DNA from: Ostrinia nubilalis
Lineage: Eukaryota; Arthropoda; Insecta; Lepidoptera; Crambidae
Assembly (NCBI RefSeq): GCF_963855985.1
Contig: NC_087105.1
Coordinates: 6,636,501-6,700,500 of the forward strand
Direction of reading: 5' to 3'
Length of the DNA: 64,000 nt
Part shown: one piece after another, positions 48,601 to 60,600 of the stretch
Position numbering within the stretch: position 1 is the stretch's first letter
Layout: each line of letters begins with the position of its first letter
Position numbers and translations under genes: made by a program
Notes under the pieces: model-generated
Told to the model about the DNA's origin: nothing
Database searches by the model: none
Seen by the model: only the letters and a program-made list of their open reading frames with translations

Positions 48601-51600
48601 CAAAAACGGCCTATGTTTATTACTTAATATCTTCGTAAGTAATGGTCCGATTTGGATAATTCAAAAAGATATATCTTTCTTATGTCTTAAAGATTAACGT
48701 AGATACTAGTTTTATTGCATTTTCTACAACAGTACTGATCCTCATTCTGCTAGCTATGTCGGTCACTTTGGTTCTCCTGCGGATCTCCTCATTTTTGATT
48801 CTATTCTTACGTAATAAATATTAAACAGGGGGGAGGGGGTCGGCCTATCCTTTTTTTTCTTATTACTATTAAACGTTTTTGACCCCCTCCCCCCTATTAA
48901 ACTGGGAGGATGGGGTCAAAAACTACCGAAAATATTTTAAGTAATAAATGAATGGGCCCCCTGCATCGGTCCAGTACCACAGGTTTCGCAGTTATGCGCC
49001 ATAATATGTCAGGGCTCTGCGCTATTTGTACTCGCCAATGGCGCCAACCGGTGAAGACAAATGTAGTATCCCATTGGTCTTATTAACAACACAGCTAGTA
49101 TCGCCGTATACAAAAATAAATGAGTGCGAGCTAAACCGTACAGCAGCCAACCGTGCGATGTGGAAGTCATTGGGGGAGGCCTATGTTCAGCAGCGGACGT
49201 CCTGTGGCTGAAATGATGATGAAACTGTGTAGAAGTCAATGTTTGCAAATTGCAAAGTACTTATTCACGTATATCCCCTCGGTCCGCAGTGATCGACTTC
49301 TGCCTGATGAAGATCCTAGTGGCAGACGAGCACACGAACTTCACGTCGCTGCAGATGCATTGGGCCTCCAAGACCAACTGCGAGCAGCGCGCCGGCCGCG
49401 CGGGACGAGTGCGCGACGGCCGCGTCTACAGGCTTGTTAAGGAGAAGTTATACGTGAGTCTAAAGTTTTCTTTTAGGCCCAGAACGCGTTTCAAACTGGT
49501 CGCGTCATGTGTGGTCTCACGGACGCTATGGCAGAAACTTAGATGCAACTAAAAAGTAACTAGCAGTTGCAGTTTCGTTGCAGTTGCGTTTCACCGTCTG
49601 TTCTGGGCCTTAATCAACTGCACGCAGGAGGATTTAGCCTAGGCGCAGACCACCGATTTTTAGTTGGCCTATAGTTGGGCCCGACTTTAATTTGTATGAA
49701 GAATCGGCCGATACCAAATCGGTGTAATGTGCGCACTTTCACACATGCCCATTCATACTGATTAACAGACCGACTAAACTATCGGCCGACAAAAAACCGG
49801 AGGTCTGCGCCTAGGCGTAATGAATGCTGCTGACAACACCACTTGTAGCGTAGTTTTGGGCTGACGCTGTGTAGGTTTGTTGTTGACACAAGAAGAAGAA
49901 GTTTTCTTTTAAATATGGCTTCGTGTCAAGTGAATAAAAATAGTCAAGAACATGAATATGACACACTATTTTCTAGATTGGACTTGCACTTTTCCTGTGC
50001 ACCGCACGCCACCCGTTATTCAAAATATTGATTGGGGTTAGTTATGGTCAAAATGATACATAAAGGTGGCAGACCCGATGTATGATGAAGCGAGATTGTA
50101 ACAAATAAAAAAAACTTGTACCTTTTGGAGTGGGTGAATTCGAGGCGCTCCAGGCATGAAGCCATGTAACTATCAAAATTAAAAAATATTGCGCTAAAAC
50201 GTTTTCTATCTTTGTACAAACTTCAAACTCGTGTACTTTTCACTTTCAGGAAAACCTGCCCCAAGAGTGCGCCCCAGAAATAGTCCGTTGCCCGCTGGAG
50301 CGCCTGGTCCTGCTTGCCAAGATGTTGGACATGGGCCCTCCGAGCGATATCCTGGCGCTGGCTATGGACCCGCCCGATATGTTGAATATTCACCGCACTG
50401 TGCTTGTGCTGAAAGAGGTAAGTGGTAGTTACAGAGCAAAAACTCAATATTGTAATGTTTAAAAGCTTAGGATTATGTCATAATTTCCCCTGTCTCCCTG
50501 TTGGTCACACAGTTCTAAGATCTATCTGTTACACTACTTAAAAAGTTATTAAAAACTATTTTACACTTGTTTATATGATACATAAATAAAATAGAAATAA
50601 ATAAGCAGTTAATTATTCCTTAATTCCAACCTACACCCCTCTCTAAATCTAGCGTTCTATTAATAAATAAATGATGTTCAGATTGGCGCCTTGAAGAAGA
50701 CATTCAACGGCGAATGGAGCTCCTCCGACGGCGACATAACGTACCTCGGCCGCGTCATGGCCATGCTGCCCATCGACGTCAAGCTGTCCAAGCTCATCAT
50801 GCTGGGCTACATGTTCGGCTGCATGGAGGAGAGCATCATCATGGGTAGGTGTCGCTAGACGCTGGACTAGTGGAGCTCGTCCGTGACGTCACGCGCCCCG
50901 GCCGCGTCATGGCCATGCTGCCGATGACGTCAAGCTGTCCAAGCTCATCATGCTGGGCTACATGTTCGGCTGCATGGAGGAGAGCATCATCATGGGTAGG
51001 TGTCGCTAGACGCTGGACTAGTGGAGCTCGTCCGTGACGTCACGCGCCCCGGCCGCGTCATGGCCATGCTGCCGATGACGTCAAGCTGTCCAAGCTCATC
51101 ATGCTGGGCTACATGTTCGGCTGCATGGAGGAGAGCATCATCATGGGTAGGTGTCGCTAGACGCTGGACTAGTGGAGCTCGTCCGTGACGTCACGCGCCC
51201 CGGCCGCGTCATGGCCATGCTGCCCATCGACGTCAAGCTGTCCAAGCTCATCATGCTGGGCTACATGTTCGGCTGCATGGAGGAGAGCATCATCATGGGT
51301 AGGTGTCGCTAGACGCTGGACTAGTGGAGCTCGTCCGTGACGTCACGCACCTTGGCCGCGTCATGGCCATGCTGCCCATCGACGTCAAGCTATATTTAAA
51401 CTTTCACTTAGCAACTTGTTTCTAGAATTGTCTCTTACTTTCCAGCCGCGGCCATGAGCGTGAAGAACTTGTTCAACAGTCCGTTCCGCGAGCGGCTCAA
51501 CGCGTACAACTCCAAGCTCACGTGGGCCGACGGATCCACCAGTGATTGCATCGCTTTCCTGAATGTCTACAAGGTAATCACGTCGTAAAATATGCTCCTT

Positions 51601-54600
51601 TATTAACGGGTGTTTGAACGATAATAACACCGATGTGCCACAAAAAGTGTAAAATGTATTTATTCCCAGTTTGTTTACTTTGTTTATGATAGTTAGACAT
51701 CCAACACTGAAGAAACCACCTATCGTACCTTAAATCATCATCTGATAACTGCACCGACTATACGTGGGTAAATAACCAGTTTGTTAGGAAATTGATTGTC
51801 ATCTTGTTCTTGAGTGTACCAGTATTTCGCTCTTGTAGAAGAGGAATCACGATTCTCGTTTGGCTACTTCATCAAGAATCACCCTGTTTAGTAAAGTAAA
51901 CAGTGTTTACTTGTAATCTCCCTTGTCCTTTATACACTTAATCAAGAATCACCCCATTTACGTAATGTCTTCAAACCATCAGGTGTGGAACCATCTGCGC
52001 CAGCAGCAGTACTTCCGTCAGCAAGGCAACAACGAGGCGCAGTGGGCGCGCCGCTTCTACGTGCAATTACGCGCGTTGCGAGACCTAGACGACCTCGTGC
52101 GTGAACTCCGTCTGCGCCTGTCCCGCGCCGGCATCGAGCCCTTCAAGGGACACTCGCCCTGGGACAAGCACGAGCTGCCCGTGGTTCTCAAGGTACGCAC
52201 AGTGCCTGCGTGAGCTGCGTCTGCTCTATGGTGCAATGCAACCTAATAGGAAATTCCCTATAACTATACAAAATGAAATAAAAATCATGCTATAGTCTGG
52301 TCTGTGAGCACTTAGAATTTTGTCCAATGACCCCTAGCTGCCCATCCTTATCGCTCGCGCGTAATTATGTTGCTGTCACGCTCGCACACTCACTGCGGGC
52401 GCTTGTCGCACAGTCGCGACAGCAATATATTTACGCGCAAGCGATAAGGATGGGTGGGTAGCTTGGGGTCATTGGTCAAAATTCTACATGCTCACAGACC
52501 GGGCTTTAGTAAATTGGTTGTATCTGTTGTCAATTTAGATTACCACTATTCCGTAGTATTGCCCGATATTTGTAGGTTTTCCTGTATGAGTCAGCGAAAA
52601 TACAGTGATTTTATCTGCTTGCATCTCTATTTTCGAATGCTATTTGGTAGGATCAAAATTAGAAATCATTTGAATTTTCTGTAGCGGTCCTTCCGAATAG
52701 TTTTCAGTTGGATTGAAACCTACTCTGCTTCAATATCACTTAAGAAACTCTGATTTGAACCTTAAGATGACGAGGTTCAAATTCTGACATCTACTGCCAC
52801 TGCATTAATGTTGAATGTCGTTTGTAGGTGCTTCTGGCGGGCGCGTTCTACCCGCAGTACTTCGTGCAGGTGTCGCAGGACGAGGCGCGCGAGCGCGAAG
52901 CCGTGCGCATTCTCAACGGGCTCGATCCCAGGAACACGGTGCGTTTTTTTCTTTATTTTTTTACGAATATTACAGGTCTCGCGCATAATTGACTCAGTGC
53001 CTGAACAGAAGGGTTGACATTGACATATTAAGACGTGACAGAACATACAAATCTAAAGCACATTTGAAGTCTCGCTAACATTTGACGTCACTAAAACACC
53101 CGCCGTACCTCATGCACTGACTTAGTTCGAGCAGGTCTAGCGGCTAGACCTGTAGTAATTTGTATTGTACAAATTACTAATAGTCTCACTAGTGGTTAGG
53201 CACACAGTTCTGGATTGCTTAGGGCAGGGTATATCAAACTTCGGCTTCACGAACCCCTGTTAAAGTTTACAGGTGACAGCGAACCCCTTAACTAGCTAAT
53301 TCATCCCTCCCACTAAAGAAAATAGTAAAATTGTCTCTCGAAGAAAATAAGGTTTTAATTTCAAAATATTAATGTAATGGGTATGCTTGTTTCTTGTCGC
53401 AAATGGAGTCAATTTTAGGAGTAATTTTGAACAATTTTAATTCTGCCACCATTACGTAATTGTTGTCGCGAACCCCCTCTGCCCTCGAATGGCAAACCCC
53501 TAGGTCTTAGGGGTTCGCCATTCGAGGGGATACGCGAACTCCTAGGGCCTAGGAGTTCGCATATCCCACTTTGAAAATCCCTGGCTTAGGGCATCAAGTA
53601 GTCTCCGGCACTGGTTTATAACAATGTAATATGGGTGCAGGTGTACCTTCGGGACTTCCCCGACCAGCAGCCGGGCCCGGTGTACGCGGCGGCCATCAAG
53701 AACATCGTGCGCAAACACATCGGTGACGAGCCGCGCGTCACCTTCGACAAGAACAGCAGGTAAACTACTTATTACGTCAGACCGTATGGTAGGGTGGTGT
53801 CAAGGACAGAAAAAAGTAATTTAAAAGAAAAGAATAAAACGTCACTTTTCCGTCCTCCTCGGGGTGCGCGCGAATGTACTCGGACGTATCGATATGTTGA
53901 TGTTTGTTCGTGTCAAAGGCTTTATTCGTGTCCTCGAGCGTGTATATTCGTCAGTAACTGTATTTTTTTTGCTCTCTTCTTGCTACGAAATATGCAGAAA
54001 ATCAGGTGGGTGCACCAGTCCCACACCAGGAACCAGTAGTACACCATTTCTAATTTCACATCAAAATATTAACAATCTGTCGAATTTCCCGCCACTTTTG
54101 TTACGTTTGGTAGCACTGCCGTACTTCTACCAATCATAAGTCATAAATAAAAGCGACAAACAAGACTTGTACGATCTGGTCAACCTTAGGCACATTGCGA
54201 CTTTCCACATTGATTGTTAAATAAAAATAAACCTTACAGCTATTAAGAAAATTGGAATAAGCTACTTGATTCTATGATAGACAAGGAGTAGTTAATTCTT
54301 TTTTTTGCAATGATTGTTGTAATAATTGAGTCACAATATCAAAATTACTTTTAAAATGTCGCTTATTCGGTTTGTTACTGGTACACCCACCCTATTTGTT
54401 GGAAAATAGCACATACTAAAGTCCGGTCGCCGAGCACTGTCGCGACTGTGCGACGGGCGGCCGCAGTAAGTGTGCGAGCGCGACAGCAACATAATCACGA
54501 GCAAGCGATAAGGATGGGTAGCTTGGGGTCATTGGACGAAATTCTATGTTCTCGGCGACCGGCGATTTTACTACATTAGGTGCCATAGCTACAGTGTTTG

Positions 54601-57600
54601 TCTCTTTAGTGAATGAGAAAGAAATTATTTGTTTATTGAAATCCATTCTATTCATAATGTTTATTTCATTTCAGGAAAGTGTTCTTGACTTTCTGCGATA
54701 ACCAATATGCGAAACGCGACAAGAATAACAGCGGTGTAAGTTTCCTCTATGTTTATATCACTATAAACGGAAAATATATTTTTTCGTGACCATACGGTTG
54801 TAACGAGTGATCAACATTGTTTTTAGGACCCCACGATCCCTGGCCAAGTGGTATTGCCAGTGTACAAAGCGATCAAAGCACGCCAGCTGAGAATGGACAT
54901 CAGGATTCCATTGTTGCCGTATGTATTTTCTTAACCATTAAAAATCGTATTAAGATATTAAATAAAATATGAATGTGTTCTTTTTTTTACAAAAGTTCTT
55001 GTTTTGTGTAATGATGTGTGTTTTGGACCCAATTGTAATTTAATAAAATGAAGTGGGCCCTGTGGCCGGTCAAGTTGTCTCGTTCTATCGCAAAGAATTA
55101 CCATTTGATGAGAGCGAAAGAAAAATCGGAAATGGATAGCTGGAATTGTCATCTACTTTACTATATATTTCCATTTGCTAGCATTAATTAATCCTACTAA
55201 GATTATAAATGCGAAAGTTTGGATGTCTGGATGGATGTTTGTTACTCTTTCACGCAAAAACTACTGAACGGATTTTAATGAAACTTTACAGTACTATTCT
55301 TTATAACCCAGAATAACATAGGTTATAATTTATGACAATCTGTGACAAACTTTCACGCGGGTGAAGCTGCAAAAGCTAGTTTTACATAAATTGTTGCTAT
55401 GTTACCAGGTTGGAGAAAGCCAATGCGCTCGCGGCGATGCTAGAAGCTAGTAACAGCAACCCAGACATGGTCAAGATGGTGCCGCGGCTGCCAGAAGTTG
55501 ACGACACGCATTTTCCATTGAAGATCACTTATGTAAGTAAAATGTGTTAAAAAGTCTTTCACAGCATTAACTCTCATGTCATAGTTTAGATCTCAGTTGA
55601 AATGTCTCGCAATTTCGCAAAACTTATATTCGCTTTATTATTTAAAATTGTAACTCCACATTATAAACTGAGCTCTATGTACATCCGCCATTACGTTATT
55701 AGGCACTTTACTTACAGCCTTTGTACTACAGTGGACAACATTTTGCTGAAACGAACGGACGATATTATCTATCCTCTTCTCAGCACCAGCCCTACGTTGT
55801 CCCGAAGTGGTGGTAGGGCAAGCTATATTTGGGACGTGTATAAGTGCCCTGGAAAGGGCATATAGGCCCTTAATAAATAACTATTTCAGAGAAACTATTT
55901 CAGTACATAGGTACTATTAGAGGCCGGTCGATCTATACTCATAAATAAAACACTGAATACTCAACTTTCGCATTATTTTGCCTTATTTTATATACTATTC
56001 ATAACTTAGCACAAAAGCGCGGGGTCGTCAAAGTCGTCTCCGCGCGTCCCTTTATTCTAACGTTTGCTCGTGTGACATTGACATTACGTCAATGTCACTA
56101 TGACAGCAGCTCATTGGCTATAACGCTACCGTTATTTTAACGTTTTATATTTTTCACAATAATTAACAGTACTGAATAAACTATTTCACTTCATATTTTA
56201 TATTCCACAGAAATTCAGCATCAGTAGATTCTTCGTTCAATACGACGACGACTCCACAGCGGCCGAGTTGCGTGAGATCCACAACTCCCTGAACGGGCCC
56301 CACTTGTTGGTGTACACAGGGCCCGTACAAGTGGGGGACGTGTACGCGGGGCCCCGCTCCGACAACAAGGGGACTTCCTACTGCCGCGTGCAAGTCAAGA
56401 AAGTGCTGCCGAGGGACATGGTCGAGGTGAGAGTGATGTTATGAAAAAAAATAATAATATTAAAGCCTGGTCCGTGAGCACATAGAATTTTGTCCAATGA
56501 CCCCAAGCTACCCATCCTTATCGCTCGCGCGTAATTATGTTGCTATCGCGCTAGCACAGTCGCGACAGCAATACAATTACGCGCGAGCGATAAGAATGGG
56601 TAGCTTAGGGTCATTGGACAAAATTCTACGTGCTCACGGACCAGGCTTTAGTAGGATATGAAATAATGTTTTAGTTGTGAGTTGAACAATATGATAATGT
56701 GCGAAACATTGATGACAACATAGAATTAGCTTGAGTGTGACATAAGAAAAATGTCGTGAAAACTGCCTAGTCAGATTCTAGCTTTGCTGCATCTTACATC
56801 ACTTACGACAACATCGCGTCCACAGCGTGTTCTAATATTGTGTAAAACGAGTCGATGGCGTGAACCCTCAAACAAGATCTGTGTTGTTCCGTAGGTGTGG
56901 TTTAGGGCCTACGCTTAAACCGCGTGGAAATTCCTCGCACGCGTCCGTGCCATACTATCATATTTTTTTCGATACAGAAACGCGTATATGCGCCCGCGCA
57001 AGTTTTACGTCCGTATTCACAAACGATGCTTGCTTAAATGAAGCAGCAAATCGAACGCACAGTGCAGAGCTGAATAGAGCTCTGATTGGTTCGTGTGTCA
57101 CCCTGTGCGTCCACGCGTACTGTGAGACCTCATAACCGCCTCTGTGGTCTAATGGTAAGACCACCTGCTTCAGATGCAGAGGTCTCAGGTTCGATTCGAG
57201 GTTCGAGATTTTTCTGTTCAGTTTCGTTGGTGTTAGGCCCTTGTTCTAAGTCCGCCTGACTAGCTACCACCATCTTATCGAAGCCTGTCGCCATAACAAC
57301 AATGTTAACAGCATTGTTGTGTTCCGGCAGTTAAGAGGTGAGATAGCCAGCTCGTCTGTGGTAGAGGATTCCGGGTGAAGCTGGCTTCCACCTTCGGCTT
57401 GATCATCACTTACCATCAGGTGACATACAGATCAAGAGCTTCCTCGTTGGGCATTAAAAAAAAGTAATGTTTGTGAATACGGGCGTTAGTAGGGTAAACC
57501 GACAGTCATTGGACAAAACAACCCTTGAATTTTCTTAAAATGAATATTCCTTCAAATACAATGATTATTCCTTAAAAAAAACGCCCTTTTATCTCCATCA

Positions 57601-60600
57601 GTCGGAATCTCTCAGTTGTTGAAATAGAAATGCTATTTTTAATTCAGTAAATAACTGTCCAATAACTTTCTTAAGTGTCCAATGACTGGCAGTTTACCCT
57701 ATACGCCCTTAGCATTGTCTATGCTAAGGGCGTATACTAATCGTTCACGGTGTCACCTCACTCCCAGGTGCTGTACATCGACTTCGGCGGCTACGGCCGG
57801 CTGAACACGTGCAACCTGATGATGCTGCCCGCGGGCGTGTGCCAGCGCACGCCGCCGCTGGCCATGCAGTGCGCGCTGTGCGAGCTGGGGCCCGCGCCGC
57901 TGCTGGAGCCGCACGCGCAGTGGACGCGCGCCGCCGACGCATGCTTCGCCGAGCTCACCGCGCGCACCCGCCTGCTGGCCAAGGTACAGTCGCTGCAGCC
58001 TCCTGGAAGTAGCTTGCAGCCTGATGATGCTGCATCTGCACCCTGATGATGCTGCCCGCGGCAGGCATACGCCGCCATCGTCATGCAGTGCGCGCTGTGC
58101 GAGCTGGGGCCCGCGCCGCTGCTAGAGCCGCACGCGCAGTGGACGCGCGCCGCCGACGCCTGCTTCGCCGAGCTCACCGCGCGCACCCGCCTGCTGGCCA
58201 AGGTACACGCACAGAATAATAATAAGTACTACGTACAGAAGTTTTACTTCGAGAAGGTATTTGAAAAAATGTATGCTCAATGTCATTAACAATATGGTGT
58301 AATTTAGCCTATCTCAAGAGTCAAGCACCATTTTGTTGACAAACGTCAGTGATCGGCACTGCGCCGAAGCTATAGGGCTGACTTCGGTAAAATGATGTGA
58401 CGTGAGGTGCCAAACTGCGGAAAATGGCGGAGGAAATACATGATTTAGCATGAATTATCATGAATAATATTAACTACTTATTTACCTCTGTGTTTTGAGG
58501 CAACTTAAAAAAGTACATTCTGTGTTTTTATTATTATTTAGGCAGTTAAATACTGCACAGTATTTAGTACACCATTTTCTTCCATCATACACAAGAATAC
58601 GCGTGCGTGAGTCAATGTTCGCTCGTATGTGAGGCCTTGTCGAATAGTATCCTGTAGGTGGGCCATCGTGCGTGTTTTGTTTTCGATGTAAACTCGCGGA
58701 GATGAACAGGCCTGGTACACGCAGCAACTGACGCTGTAGCGACGCGTGCGTGCCAGCTGACGCCGCCATCGCTGCTGGAGCCGCACGCGCAGTGGACGCG
58801 CGCCGCCGACGCATGCTTCGCCGAGCTCACCGCGCGCACCCGCCTGCTGGCCAAGGTACAGTCGCTGCGGCCCCCTGGAAGTAGCTTGCAACCTGATGCT
58901 GCTGCATCTGCAACCTGAATGATGCTGCCCGCGGCAGGCATACGCCGCCATCGTCATGTAGAGTGCGCAGTGGACGCGCGCCGCAGACGCATGCTTCGCC
59001 GAGCTCACCGCGCGCACCCGCCTGCTGGCCAAGGTACAGTCGCTGCAGCCTCCTGGAAGTACCTTGCAGCCTGATGATGCTGCATCTGCAACCTGATTAT
59101 GCTGCCCGCGGGCGCGTGCCAGCGCACCGTCGTCATGCAGTGCGCGCAGTGGACGCGCGCCGCCGACGCATGCTTCGCCGAGCTCACCGCGCGCACCCGC
59201 CTGCTGGCCAAGGTACAGTCGCTGCAGCCCCCTGAAGTAGCTTGCAGCCTGATGATGCATCTGCAACCTGATGCTGCTGCCCGCCATACAGTGCGCGCTG
59301 TGCGAGCTGGGGCCCGCGCCGCTGCTGGAGCCGCACGCGCAGTGGACGCGCGCCGCCGACGCATGCTTCGCCGAGCTCACCGCGCGCACCCGCCTGCTGG
59401 CCAAGGTACACGCACAGAATAATAATAAGTACTACGTACAGAAGTTTTACTTCGAGAAGGTATTTAAAAAAATGTATGCTCAATGTCATTAACAATATGG
59501 TGTAATTTAGCCTGTCTCAAGAGTCAAGCACCATTTTGTTGACAAACATCAGTGATCGGCACTGCGCCGAAGCTATAGGGCTGACTTCGGTAAAATGATG
59601 TGACGTGAGGTGCCAAACTGCGGAAAATGGCGGAGGAAATACATGATTTAGCATGAATTATCATGAATAATATTAACTACTTATTTACCTCTGTGTTTTG
59701 AGGCAACTTAAAAAAGTACATTCTGTGTTTTTATTATTATTTAGGCAGTTAAATACTGCACAGTATTTAGTACACCATTTTCTTCCATCATACACAAGAA
59801 TACGCGTGCGTGAGTCAATGTTCGCTCGTATGTGAGGCCTTGTCGAATAGTATCCTGTAGGTGGGGGCCATCGTGCGTGTTTTGTTTTCGATGTAAACTC
59901 GCGGAGATGAATAGGCCTGGTACACGCAGCAACTGACGCTGTAGCGACGCGTGCGTGCCAGCTGACGCCGCCATCGCTGTTGGAGCCGCACGCGCAGTGG
60001 ACGCGCGCCGCCGACGCATGCTTCGCCGAGCTCACCGCGCGCACCCGCCTGCTGGCCAAGGTACAGTCGCTGCAGCCCCCTGGAAGTAGCTTGCAGCCTG
60101 ATCATGCTGCATCTGCAACCTGATGATGCTGCATCTGCAACCTGATGATGCTGCATCTGCAACCTGAATGATGCTGCGTCTGCAACCTGCCCGCGGCAGG
60201 CATACGCCGCCATCGTCATGCAGTGCGTGCAGTGGACGCGCGCCGCAGACTCCTGCTTCGCCGAGCTCACCGCGCGCACCCGCCTGCTGGCCAAGGTACA
60301 CGCAGCAACTGACGCTGTAGTGACGCGTGCGTGCCAGCTGACGCCGCCATCGCTGCTGGAGCCGCACGCGCAGTGGACGCGCGCCGCCGACGCATGCTTC
60401 GCCGAGCTCACCGCGCGCACCCGCCTGCTGGCCAAGGTACACGCAGCAACTGACGCTGTAGTGACGCGTGCGTGCCAGCTGACGCCGCCATCGCTGCTGG
60501 AGCCGCACGCGCACTGGACGCGCGCCGCCGACGCATGCTTCGCCGAGCTCACCGCGCGCACCCGCCTGCTGGCCAGGGTACAATTTAAGAGATTTTTTTT

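Larger units (their letters stand above)
57984..60577 (+). repeat. array of nine partial copies of spn-E Tudor exon 19
   Basis: Exon 19 (57768-57983) is followed by nine truncated copies of its 3' half. Each ends CTGCTGGCCAAG|GTAC at 58202, 58855, 59033, 59212, 59405, 60060, 60295 and 60436, and CTGGCCAGG|GTAC at 60577. A CAG acceptor-like site precedes each copy. The bounded segments are 58065-58202 (46 codons), 58757-58855 (33), 58938-59033 (has TAG), 59123-59212 (30), 59292-59405 (38), 59962-60060 (33), 60200-60295 (32), 60338-60436 (33) and 60479-60577 (33); all are phase 0 at both ends and, except the third, open. The coding part (HAQWTRAADACFAELTART) is almost unchanged between copies. 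Two copies carry the hAT-like MITE in the post-donor sequence. Confidence 0.88.

Noticed and set aside
50849..51188. Two identical 62-codon frames starting MSLDAGLVELV
   Set aside because: Each starts in the intronic part of the 151-bp unit and reads the exon copy out of frame.
57137..57207. Possible tRNA gene
   Set aside because: A and B boxes are present, but the acceptor and T stems do not pair properly, and a SINE body with A-tail follows.
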